Shown one piece after another: positions 33,883 to 47,300 of a stretch of 64,000 nt of DNA. The DNA is taken from positions 47,775 to 111,774 of the forward strand of contig JAAEAF010003764.1 of NCBI GenBank assembly GCA_011037195.1, read 5' to 3'. This DNA comes from Triatoma infestans (taxonomy: Eukaryota > Arthropoda > Insecta > Hemiptera > Reduviidae). The notes beneath the pieces were generated by a model that was not told the DNA's origin, ran no database searches, and worked only from the letters and a program-made list of their open reading frames with translations. Numbering within the stretch: position 1 is the first letter of the stretch; each line of letters opens with the position of its first letter. Made by a program: the position numbers and the translations under genes.

Positions 33883-36800
33883 ATGGATGAAACAGCGGAA
33901 GAGTATAATGATGTTTCTGTATTAGTGAAGGATGCTTGCAAGAAATATAGCAACAGTTTAGTATTATATGGAGTCAATATGCGTGTAAAAGAAGGAACAA
34001 TGTTAGTTGGAATTATATTCATCAATAATTCTTTGTAGTAAATATTTTCTGTGCCGTATTTTCTATGTTCCGGATTTTCACTTTTTGCATTTATGTGGCT
34101 GGTAGTTACAGAGGAATTATGAAAAATAAAGTTTCAGCTTAAATAGTTGAAAGATGATTTTGAAGTGAGTTTTTTAAAAATGTTTTAAAATGTCTCTTTT
34201 ATCCGCTTCAGGCAAGCTGAAAATTATATTAAATAATTTTACCAGAATATTGTAAAAAATTCGTTTGTTCGTCACGTAAGAGAGGAACTTTAACCTATAA
34301 AATTCAATTAGCGTTTGGTGCCATTGAAATAATAAGCTTATAGATATTTAATAATTGAGTTATAATACCCGCAGTCAGCTATCATTTAATTAGAAATCTC
34401 TCTCTATATATAACTGTATTAGAATTTGTTTTTATATGTAAAGCTATAGTTTACTTGGGCCAAGTGGTTGCGGCAAAACTACACTCCTGAGTGCTCTGGT
34501 TGGAAGGGTGAAGCTTGACGCAGGTACCATATACATGAGCATAAAAGATAAAGAAGAAATTGGTTATATGCCACAGGTTACTTCCTTTAGTTTTCATTAA
34601 TTTCTAATGTGACTTTAAAAACCCCCATGTTAGAATATTTTTCATTTTTGCAAGATATTATTCAGTAGCATCTGGATTTTCATTCTCGCAATTTATTATC
34701 TAGCGTTAAAGTCATAACTTTAGATATCAATTCCTGTGTCAAAATAAAAAAGAAAATCATTTTGTTTGATTTTTCGAGTTCGATTAAGAACATGAAAACT
34801 GTAGTCAAAGATAGTTGTGTATTTGTTTTATATCAATTTCTTCATTTCAATTTAGAAGGAATTTTAATTATCATTTTAGACTCTATTGAGAGTTAAAACA
34901 ATAGCAGATCGATGATTGGGTAAAATTAGAAAAACATTAAGACAAAACACTAAAACACTGAAAAAAATAATCGCTGAACTGATGTTTAAAAAGCAAACTA
35001 CTTTAAATCTATTTTTTGTTGAAGTTAGATTTGGAATTTGCCCCTCTACAATATTTATTTCAGTATATATTTTTCTATAAAGATTTTATTTTTTAGAAAA
35101 TATGAAAAAGTAAGTAAAAACCATGATTTTTGTGAAACTTTTGCTTAACTCGAAGACGATACGTTTCCAAATGCATGTACAGAGGCTTTTTTTAATATTT
35201 GATTCAAGGAATTGGTCCCTGAAGTTATGAAGCTTAACCCCTCTATATATTGCTATATATTATATTAGTGCAACTATTGAATTTGAGCTGAACTTACGTG
35301 TAAGGTCTAATGGCATTCAAAACTTAAAATATTTTAGCATCAAAATATAGAATTCAGTGCTTTTAAATTATTTAAGATTTCTTAAAAATTCATACATATT
35401 AAGCATATTTTTGTTATGCCCATTAAATAGACAATATTTTATTTGCGGTCCTGAGCAACTCTTATGCGCGGCATAGCAGTCCTCGCTTCAATCTGAGTTA
35501 GATGCAAATATATTAACTCAACTATATTGCAGACCAGAAACTAAAAAGCATAGCAGAGAGCAGAATATTTTTTTTTTTTGCATTTTTAAAACAATCTTTA
35601 AAAATATATTAATTCTATTCAGGCACTTACCCTCTACCAAGAGTTCAGCATAAAAGAACACATGACTTTCTATGGGAATCTGTATTCTATGGATTCTGCA
35701 TTAATAAATGAAAGAACTAATGCACTTTTAAATCTTCTGGAACTTCCAAGCAAAAAATGCATGGTATCTGAAATGAGGTTATTATTTTTTTTTTCAGTTT
35801 ATTGAATTGTCTAATCAATAATTTCCAAATGTTCTTGATAATAATTATTTTAGTGATTATCATCCGTTGCCAACGCAAAGCTAAGGCAAAAATGTTTTAA
35901 ATTTGAAGTTATATTTCATTCTTCTTTTGTTGTATTTTCCAGCGGTGGGCAACAAAGACGTATTTCACTTTGTATTGCTTTGTTACATAATCCTCGCTTA
36001 TTGATTCTTGATGAACCAACAGTCGGACTGGATGTAATCCTTTGTCAAAAGTATGTATAATGTTGCCTTTATTGTTGTAATTCACGTTTAATATATTTGT
36101 AATATCAAATAAATATATACACGTTTAATATATTAGTATCAAATAAATAAATAAATAAATCTGTCGATAGTGTGCAATCTTATTTACATAAATGATTGGC
36201 AGGGTTAAATATGGAAATAAATAAATCAAGGTTTAATCAAATTGATCCTTTTCAATAATCCGAATTAGTTTGAACGAATCTATTGAGAATGATAAGTATT
36301 TTAGTTTCAATATTTTACTGATAATGAAAGTACTTCGCATTCAATATTTAAATTTGTTTCGTTGCACTGTTTACTTCGTTTATCAAAGATTCGAAATAAG
36401 TAAATGGCTACCTGTAGCAGGCGTGTTTTAGTCCATATATGTTATGGATGCCATGTAGTAACTCATTTTTTTAGGAAATTAATTTTTTAAATAGAAGCCA
36501 ATTAATTTGTATCCTTATTTTCAGCATTTGGCAATATTTGTTTAAAATATCAGAAAATGAGAAAAAAACTATTATAATAACAACACATTATATTGAAGAA
36601 GCTCGCCATTCACATACTGTAAGTAAATCCGATTTATTTTACGTTTTATATTAAATTTGAGATAGATATTTATACTAAACAAAAAAAAAAAAAAAGAAAC
36701 CTATATTATGCGACAGATTGGATTAATGAGATATGGACGAATTCTCGCTGAAGATGAACCAAATCATTTAATGGAGGTGCAAAACTGTGAAACTTTGGAA

Positions 36801-39800
36801 GAAGTATTCTTAACTTTGTGCAGAGAAGATGAGTTCAGAGAAAAAGAGGTATATACTTTTCATTTTCATTTCTTATTACGCTGCTTTTGTAATGCCCAAG
36901 AAATATCATAACTTGATGGAAACTACTGAAATTTGTTTCTGAATTTTTTTTTATTTAAGACGCGTCTAACATCTATCGTCCTTAGCGCCCGAGTCTTCTT
37001 AGTGCACTGCCGGCCTCCGGACGGTTTCTCACGCTACAGACAACAATGCCATCACCGAACAGTAAGCTGTAGAGGCTCCTAGGAAGACAAAATCTAAGTG
37101 TAGCACTGAACTCGAAGCCGAGACTTCAGCGTGAGAGTCCAACGCGCTACCACTGAGCTAATCCCTTCCAATTTTGATGTGAAAACGTCTATAAATTTAT
37201 GTCGGGTGTGGGGAGAGGCAATCGCTCCCTAATGAGTGACAGTTTCTATCTAAGTAATTTCAAACTTCAATAACTCGGCTAAAAATAAACATAGCACCAC
37301 TAACTTGGTCTCGTTTTAAAAAGGAAGAATGAAGGTTTGTGCCAGTATCATTTCGACATTCATGGCGTCCGAACGTCGCGAACTGCTGACGCACAAAGTG
37401 AACCGACGATTGGACCCGAGTCCATAAATGGGATCATATCTCAGAGACTAATTATCCGATCCGAGTGAACCAAGAGGTATATGTCATAATTCATCTTGGC
37501 CTCCATGCGAGTATCTCAAAAACTCAAGAAGATACTAGCCTATATATTGGAGTAAGTTTGAAAATTTCCCGATTTTCCTAAAATATCGCAATATATTATG
37601 AGAGCAAAGTACAACCAGAAGTACAAATATCGGGCACGAATTAATAGAGCATATATTTCAAAGAAAATAACACCGAAAACGCCAAGCCCGGACCCAAAAC
37701 CAACGCACTCGGACAACTAAAGCAGCGTCTGACGAGCCTGAGTCAAATATGGATGTGCATTTCATTGATGAGATGAAGAGTGCAATGGAGATGGACCAAG
37801 ACCCCAACGGACCCACTTTGCATACCGAATATGGCGGTGGGGGCCCGAACTTGTATCGGGGTCGACAACTATTTTAAAAAAATATTCTTATACAATGAGT
37901 TTGGCCAAAAATGTGACATTTACGACCGCGTGCGGTTCAAAAAAGATTTGAAACGTACCAATAAGAGTATCACTGGCGTACTGCGAGACAAGCTATTTCA
38001 GTTTATTACAAAATTCTATCATCTAAATAATATTAATTAGAATTAAATATATTCTTGAAATTGCAACTTTGAAGAAAATCGGATAATCGGAAGTGCATTT
38101 TTACTGAAAAGTATTTTTCTGTTTTCACCTATTTTCTCTAAAACGGATGTAACGATATTTTCAAAACTAAGTACATGAACTACACGTATAAGGAGCCTAC
38201 AACTTTTATTTGAAACATTTGTCCGGGCCAAGTTATTTAAGGGGGTATTGGGGAGGGATAGGATTATGTTTTCCTCTAAAGGGCTAGCATCGTTGATTTC
38301 ACAATTCTACCATCTAAACATAATTAATTAGAAATAAATAGTTTGCCAAAATTCCGTGTTTCAAGGAAATTAGTACACCGGAAGAGCGTTTTTATTGAAC
38401 AGTTTTTCAGTTTTCGCAATTTTCTCCATAGAAACACTAACGAATTTCATTAGTCTTCTAACTATGGAAATTGTCAATTACAATTTTGTAAACTGCATTG
38501 AAGTAAGAGAAAGTTATGTGATTGTTTCACGTCAGATTTTTTTATTAGCAACATTATCCTAATCTTTTGTACGATAATCGTATATTGGATTATTTTATTT
38601 CTATGACATAAGACAATTTTAGTTTGAAACAAAAATTCACTAAAGTAATGAATAAATAAATACCTAAAGTGCAAATTATAATATTATGCGATTCAACTAA
38701 ATCTAAATCACATTAAGTATAAGTTAAAAGTGATTAAATAAAAAAAGAAGACAATTGACATTCAGGAAGTAGCCCTTTTCCGTATAGTTTCTCGCGATTT
38801 TTTCGGATAATGTTCAAACGATTTTATTTACATAAACTTTGTATTCCTCGTTTAGCAATATTTATATGCAATTATTAAAACAATTAGCCGGAAATAATTA
38901 TTTTAGTCGGTTTTGAGTAAGCTCTAACTCAGCTGTGTGCGTGTGTCTAATTTTTTTTTTTTAATTTAAGGCGCGTCAAAATCTATGGTCATTAGCGCCC
39001 GGAGCCTTCTCACTGCCGGCCTCCGGAAAGTGTTCTCTTGCTACAGAAATTATTCACCGAACAGTGAGCTGTAGAGGCTCCTAGAAAGAAACAATCTAAG
39101 GGTAGCACTGGACTCAAACCCGGTGTCTAAATTTGCTGTATTGTGTGTGAAAATTTAAATTTCGCTGATGTATAGGTTTATAGGTAGACTCTGATAACCG
39201 TTGATATTGTATGAGAATTATTTTTGGAAAGAGAAAGTTATGAGTGATACACACTATATTTATTTTTTCTATCTTATTTTTCTTATTTTCTTAGAATAGA
39301 AATAATATACAAAAATAGAAATAAGCCTAAGAAAATCATTAGAATCTAAACTCATTTCAACACACTAATTTAATAATTTAAAACACAACTAATTTGTACA
39401 AACTAATATATTGAATCTATTAAGATTTTTAGCAATATTTTTTTGGCTATTAATATAAAATGCAATGCCACTTAAGTAATGTTGTTATGCCAATAATTTG
39501 CAGGCTCGAGATAAAGTTTTCACCAAAACTAAGCAGATGCCTCATTTAAATGAAAGTATCTTGAATTTTAACAGAATCTATGCTTTCATGTTAAAGAATT
39601 TATTTTGGATGAAAAGGAATATTCCGTGAGTAACTTGTTAATGGTTAAAATAAAAAAATGAATTACCTTTATAATAGAATTTATAACATATTGGCCTACA
39701 ATTGTTTAGAAATGATTCTTTGTAAATCATACGAAATTACAAAGCATTCCTCTTAAATAAAACTGCTGGATATTTTTTTTTTTTACTTTCTCTTACTCCT

Positions 39801-41487
39801 AGTGAGAGGAAATAGTATTGCCAACGTGACAAATTTTCGAAATTGAGTTTACACCGGAAATATATGTTTTGAGAGCCACTGAGTACGAAAAAAATGTTTT
39901 TAACGAATGACATACATGTATACGAGGGTCATTCAATAAATAACTAGACAAACAGCTATTGCTCAGAAACGGTTTGTTTTATCAATACAATGTACTTGGC
40001 GTCAAGTTGGCATCCTTGTACTTAGTTTCTCATCAGCTGTTCGAGAGTATTTGGTAAGCATATTATAACCTCCTCAAATATTTACAGTAAACACAGGCGA
40101 GTCCGCTTGAGCTTTGCACCTAGGAAGAACAACCCTCAGTGATTAGATTTTTAGTTGCAAGGGGGTATCAAAGGTAGTGAAATCCACGAAAGAATGTGTA
40201 AACTGTATGGAAATAATTGTTTGAACCGTTCGACGTTTACAAATAGGTAGAACAGTTTAAAAGTGGCCGTGTAAGTGTCTGTGACGAGCAACCAAGTGGA
40301 CAACCGGTTGAAGTTGCAACTTCCCCCCCTATTTATTGTGATTATCTCAAAAATCAATGAATCATCAACAGCCAGTAATATAGTGATATGCTCACAAACA
40401 AAGTAACCCTTGCCATTCGAACGAAACGTCATTCGGACTCTTGACTAAAGGCGTGATTTTGTTTCATGAAAACGCGCGCCTATGTACGGCATAGTTAACC
40501 CAAGAAACACTTCCAAAAGTGGTGTGGGAGATCTTTCCACATTGCCCCGACCTCGCCCCATTGGACATATCCATTTGTTTGGACGCCTTAATGTGCCTCT
40601 ACGTGGGAAACATTTTCAATCCAATGAAGCAGTTAAAAATCAGGTGCAAAAGTGGCTTCGAGATTAACCCAAAGAATTTTATGCCAGAGGCATACTTAAA
40701 TGAAAAGAACGATGGGACATGTGTATAAATGTTGCTGGGGACTATGTTGAAAAGTAGCCAAAGTTTTGTATTGATTAGATTAATCTGTTTTGAGCTACAG
40801 CGATTTGTCTCGTTACTTATTGAATGACCCTCGTATATGTTAATAATGTGAATGGGCCCGCAATGCTGGATAAAATACGATATATATATATATATGTGTG
40901 TGTGAGTGTGTGTGTGAACCAAATACCTCGATAACTAAAAATTGACTAGGTATTCCGTTTAGATACTACCACCGCATCTGACACGAAAATTTCGGACAAA
41001 AACTCATCTAGAAGTGCAACTTCAGTGATTTTTGTTTTTTTAAGTTTCTCGTGATTTTCTCGAAAACGATCCTAACGATTTACTCTAAACTTCTTACATT
41101 ATCTACATACATAAATATTTATAACATTTTTTTGAAACATTTACCCGAACAAAAAGATTTTTTGGGGGTTTAGAGGGAACAATAGCGTTATACGTTCCTA
41201 AAGTGCTACCTTCAAGTATAATGTGTGGTTTTATCGCTACGTAATATCAAAATACAGTAGGAAGCATTGATAGAATATGAAGAAAATCGGTTAATCGGAC
41301 TTTACATAATAAGTTTTGAGTTTTTACTTTCTCTCACTCCTAGTAAGAGGAAGTATTGTAATTGTGTCAAATTTTCGATACCGAGATTTCACCGGAAATA
41401 TCCGTTTTGAGGTTCCCTGAGTCCAAAAAAGTGGTTTTTAGCAATGGTGCGTCCGTGTGAGTGTGTGTGTGTGTTTGTGTTTGTGTG

Positions 41488-41519
<32 letters not shown>

Positions 41520-44345
41520 TGTGAACATCATAGCTCACATGGAAAAACCGTAGAAAGTTTAAACTTGATATTACTTTTTAGGTATCACCATGGGATGCTT
41601 ACAGTCAACGTTAAGCTGTCAAAATTCCTGACCGGAAGTAAACCACTTGACTATTTTTTCTTTTACTTTTGCGATTTTCTTTAAACTTGTTATATCAACT
41701 ACATATACAAGGAGCTACAACTTTTATTTGAAACATTTCTCCGGGAAAATTCATTTAAGGGCACTTCCGGGGGAGAGGTGGGGTTAGGTTTTCATCTAAA
41801 GTGCTATTTCAGTTTATTAGACAATTCTATCATCTAAATAATGTTAATTAGAATTGAATATGTCGTTGAAATTCCGAGTTTGAAAAAAGTCAGATAACCA
41901 GAAGTGCGTTTGTTTTAACATTGTACTAAATGATTTTTTCACATTTTCGCGATTTTATAAAAAATGGCTCCGTCGATTTTCTTGAAACTTCGTATATAAA
42001 CTAAACATGCAAAGATCTACATCTTTTATTTATAACATTTCTCTGGAAAAATTCATTTAAGGGCACTTTTAGGGGAGCCGTGGGGTTACAGCTTCCTCTA
42101 AACTGGTATCATAGTTGATCTTACAATTCTATCATCCAAACAAAATTAATTAGAAATAAATAGATGGCCAAAATTCCAAGTTTTAAGAAAATTAGTAAGC
42201 CGGAAGGCGCTTTTATTGACCTGTTTTTTCAGTTTTCGACGGATTTCGTTATGTTTGGTACACAAACTATAACATTTGTCAATTATAATTTTGAGAACTG
42301 GAGTAAGAGAAGGTGTTTCACACCAGATTTTTTTTTTTTTTTTTTTTGAGAACGGCTACGAAAATTTTTTTTAAACTTGAAATGCTTACCAGACTTTTCA
42401 CCTTTACTTGAAACATCCCCCCCCCCAATGATTTTATGGGGGTATTGGGGGTCTTTCAGTTGTGTTTAAATTTAAATTGCGCAAGCTGTGTTGGTTTTGA
42501 CGGAAAGCGCTCCTTACAAATCACACTCAGTTATACAATTATAATTCCAAATCACCTTTTTTGTGACCAGCCCAATTAAACGTAACGTTGCAATTTTAAA
42601 ATGTTAATTAAATTGTATTACTAGAATAAGAGAAAGCGTGTGAGTGTTTCACACAAGATTTTTTGTTTTTTTTTTAATTTCAGAATGATGTTATTTACAT
42701 TGGTTTTACCTATAGTTCAATGCACCCTAATAAGCGTTACGGTTGGAGAAGACCCCACTGGTCTCAAACTTGGTATCGTCAATGACGAATTACTTGGAGG
42801 AAACGGAAATTGCTCTATGGAACGTCATATTAGTTGCACGTCAAATGACACTATTTCCTGTCAATACTTAAATAAATTACTTGGAACATCCATAAAAATA
42901 GTACCTACTTATTTAATCTTTTGTCATAATTATAATTTCTGTTTATTATTAGCTATTTTTGTGTAATAGATTTGCTATTATTATTTAATTGTTTTCAGAT
43001 AGATTACAGCAATCTAAAGTTTGCTAAACAAGGATTACAAAACAATGACGTTTGGGGTGTTTTATACTTTAACCATAACTTTACAGAATGTTTGTTAAAA
43101 AGATTGTTAGAAAAAGTGATAAACAATGATGATATTATTAATGGCAGTGAAATTAAAGTTTGGCTGGATTCATCAAGTTAGTAATATATTCTATTCTACA
43201 CTAGTGAAACATTATCTATTCATTCAAGTAGAAAAATCGAATGTGAAACAATCTTAAATATTTCCTAATACATTTCTCACAGTTCTAATTTGACAAATAT
43301 TCCTAAAAATTAAAATTTTTTTAAGTTTTAATTTGTCTTAAATATAGATAATTATAACCTGCAATAACAGTTATAACCTCACAGTTTGGAGGTAGCTTTA
43401 ACGTAACACCCATTAGTATCAAGTTTTAGGGAAAAATGTTTGTACAAGTATTTTGACAGGCTTACGTAATAAAGTTAGTAAAAAAATCACTCACACAACT
43501 TTCTCTTACTGCAATTTTCAAAATTGTGATTGACAAATTTTATAGTTAGCATATCAAATTTAATGAAATTCGTCGGTGTTTTTATGGAGAAAATCCAAAA
43601 AATTAAAAATCTCTGTACAGTAAAAACTCACTTTCGGTTTAATAATTTCCTTGAAACTTAGAATTTGGGCAATTTATTTATATCTAATTAATTTTGTTTG
43701 GATGATAGATTTGAATATAATCAACTACGATAGCACTTAAAAGAAAACATAACCACACCCCTCTCCAAAATCCCCGTTAAATGACTTTACGGAAGAACTG
43801 TTACAAATAAAAAATGTAATTCTTTGTATGTGTAGTTCACATTCCAAGTTTAAAGAAAATGGTTGGAGTCGCTTTAGAGAAAATAGCATAAAATTAAAAA
43901 CTATATTTCTTAGTAAAAACGCACTTCCGGTCATCGAATTTTCTTCAATCTCGGAATTTCAACAACGTATTTAATTCTAATTAATATTATTTAGATGATA
44001 GAATTGTTTAATAAAAACTGAGCTAGAGCACTTTAGAGGAAACCGTAACCGCACTCCTCCCCCAAAAGTACCTCGTTCATTGAATTGAGAAATGTTTCAA
44101 ATAAAATTTGTAACTCTTTATATGTGTAGTTGATATAGCAAGTTTCAAGAAAATCGTTGGAGCCATTTTTGAGAAAATCGCAAAAAAAGTAAAAAAGAAA
44201 TTCAGTAAAGTGGTACTTCCGGTTGAGAAATTTTGACAGATAACCAACCTACTGACAGATCGGATCCCACGGTTATACCTAAACGGAATATCAAGTTTTA
44301 ACTTTCTACGATTTTTCTTTTTTGAGCTATGCTGTTCACAAACAT

Positions 44346-44381
<36 letters not shown>

Positions 44382-47300
44382 GGTGCATGTTGAATAAAGA
44401 TGATTTAAAAAAAAAACAGACCATTTTCTAAAAACCACTTTATTTGGACTCAGGGGCCCTCAAAACGGATATTTCCAGTGAAAACTCGATATCGAAAATT
44501 TGACACAATTACAGTACTTACTCTTAGTAGGAGTAAGAGAAAGTAAAAATCGTTGAATGCTTTTCAGCAAATTCCGTAAAACAAAAAATCTTCAATAAAG
44601 TTGTACTGTGTTTGGAAAGAAATGTGTGTTTGCCACAGACCGTCTACGGCATCTAATTTGGTACTTACAACGTAAGAACGCCTGAAAAAATAGGCTTTTA
44701 TAGGCTACTTTACTTTTACTTAAAGCTGAGCTTGCCCAGAATATCAGTTTTCCTGGTGAAACGTCCCGCAAGAAAATTATAAGGACATTTTGATGATTTA
44801 TAATCATTTTGATCAAAAGTAATCATGAAAATGATAAGTGACATTTTCGAGAAAATTGTAATAAACTAGAAAAAACCAAAATTAGTAAGTTGCATTTCCC
44901 GTTAACGGACTTTTCCGAAACTGTTGAAAGGATCTCTTGGTGATAACTAAAGGGAATATCAAGTTTAAGTTTCCTGCCATTTTTCTTATTTAAGATATTT
45001 TTTCAAAGAAACACAATCTATACACACACTCACAAAAAATTGAGATACATACAATATAAGACTGAGAGGGAATAGAGAGAATGATTGCATGATATAACGG
45101 CAAGAGAGAGAACATAAGCCCGACCAAGAGAAAACCGACTCTCTCTCGTACTCTCTGACTTAAGCAGGCTAGAGTGGGGAGAAGCTGTATATAAGCCAGT
45201 GAGAGATCTATATATCTATCTATCAGATTCAACCATATACATCGCATCGTGTCATATTTCTACTCCCATCATTTTATCTATAAAATCATTACAAGTCCAG
45301 TGCAGTTTGTGTAAGCATACAGCTATATTATTACAGTGTCTTCATATCTCGCCTAATTAATCAATCCCAATTTCTCTCCTCATCAACTTCATTATACATG
45401 AGCAAAGATCTAAAGAGAAAACATTTTTTTCTCTTATTCAAAGGACCTTAAAACATGTATTTCAGATAAGAAACTCAGTTTCCAAAGTCTGACACTCAAT
45501 GCAACACTCTTAAAGCTCTAAAAGAGTGTAATAAATGTTGCTTAAGCATCTTTTAGAAAATATTTGATAATTGCTTTCTGAACCTGGGAAATTAATTTTG
45601 TTTGCTTTATCGCCAATGAATGATGGTTTTAGAAAATGAAAATGGTTCAGAATAGCAATTCTTCTGAATATAAGTTTTTCAGTTCCAGTTCGAAAAGGGC
45701 TCCATTTTTTTTTACTTCTAGAATATATAAAACCCTGATACTTACATTCGTAAGTTTTCTAGAAAAATATAGAGGTTCCCCTGGACCCCTCTTAAGTGGC
45801 ATCTCATTATATTCTAAAAGTAAAGTAAAGTAATGCCTATTTTTTCAGGCGGGCTTAACGTCCAACTACCAAATTAGGTGTCGTGGACGGGGGCGGAAGC
45901 ACCTACTTCACTATTAACATTTTTTAAACAAATATAAAATTTAGTTATAACGCTGGACTCGAACTGGGGTCCTCCCACTTACAAGTCCATGCTTATAACC
46001 AATACACCAACACCCGCCCCTCATTATATTCTATGCCATGCATATAATATTAAGTTCAACTAAAGCGTTTGAAGAAAAATTGCCAACCAGGATACAATAG
46101 AATATTTTATTAATTTACACTAAATTACATTATAGCAAAATGAGTTGGTACGTGCGTATATAATGACTTACAAACTATCGGGCATAATACAAACAATTAT
46201 AGATATATAAATAAACTTTAACATCCTTTACAATATAGAAGAAAAGAAAAGAAAACAAAAGCAGAATACTCTTGGTTCTTATTACAATGTGAGGTAATCA
46301 AATTAAAATAGAATTCATTTTAACTGAAAGTATATAATTTTTTTTTCTTTTCCTTTCTTATTAATGTTAATATTAAATAAAGATATATAAAATATAAAAA
46401 TAAGAAATTAAAATATGAATATAAAAAATATGAAATTAATTGAATCTCATTTTTAAGCTGTTAAAGATAAAAAGAAAGATATCATTAATCTTTTCCAAGT
46501 TATTAACATTTAAAATCTCTTCAATTAAATCTTGATACGAATTATTACGCTTGCTATATTTATATAAAAATTGAAATCTAAGAATAAAGAGTTGAAACAT
46601 TCGAATAGAAAGTGATTTATTAAATAATCGAATTGTTGGAAAGTACATAATTTACATAATTTATCTGGAAAAAATGCATATCTTTCAGCTTTCACAATTT
46701 TTCGAGGATACTTTTTGGAGGCCAGGCGAATCTGAGAATTATGAGAATTGCATTAAGTATAAGTTGGATGAGTGTTTCATAAAAAATCTTTCTATTATTT
46801 TATTTTAATAAATTCAAATCATAACTACTAAAAATTTTAGTATTTCCATTAACATTGTTTTTGTAGGAGAAATAATTAGAATACAGTTATTTTAAAATTA
46901 ATAAACAAAATAAGTATTCAGTTCATTATGGTCGTCCAAATATTTAAATACTTGTCATTATCCTTTTTATAACAGCCTAATAGTATTAAGAGTTTTATTT
47001 TTATTTTGTAATAACTTTAAAGGCATGTTTGCTTCTTAATCATTGTAGTTTTCTATATGTTTTAATCAACATCTGTATAACCCTTTTAATATTTCCATTT
47101 CTTTAGACACATCTTCTTTAAATTTAAAAAAATCATATAAATATTGAATTTTATTCTTAGATCAAGTTATAAGAGAAGTATTAAAAAAACATATAACTGG
47201 TAGTATGATGGAATTAACTAATGATGTTCTGAAGCAGTGTAATTTATCAGTACGGAATGCTAATAATATTATAAATGTATGTAATTAAAATGTTTGTTTG

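Noticed and set aside
44077..44424. 115-codon minus-strand frame and similar ones at 23838-24119, 41457-41684 and 59548-59730
   Set aside because: All lie in copies of the recurrent repeat; the translations do not align with one another in the same frame.
44990..45247. 85-codon minus-strand frame with hydrophobic stretch
   Set aside because: It lies in an AG/CT-rich low-complexity patch inside a decayed repeat, with no homology or paralogue support.
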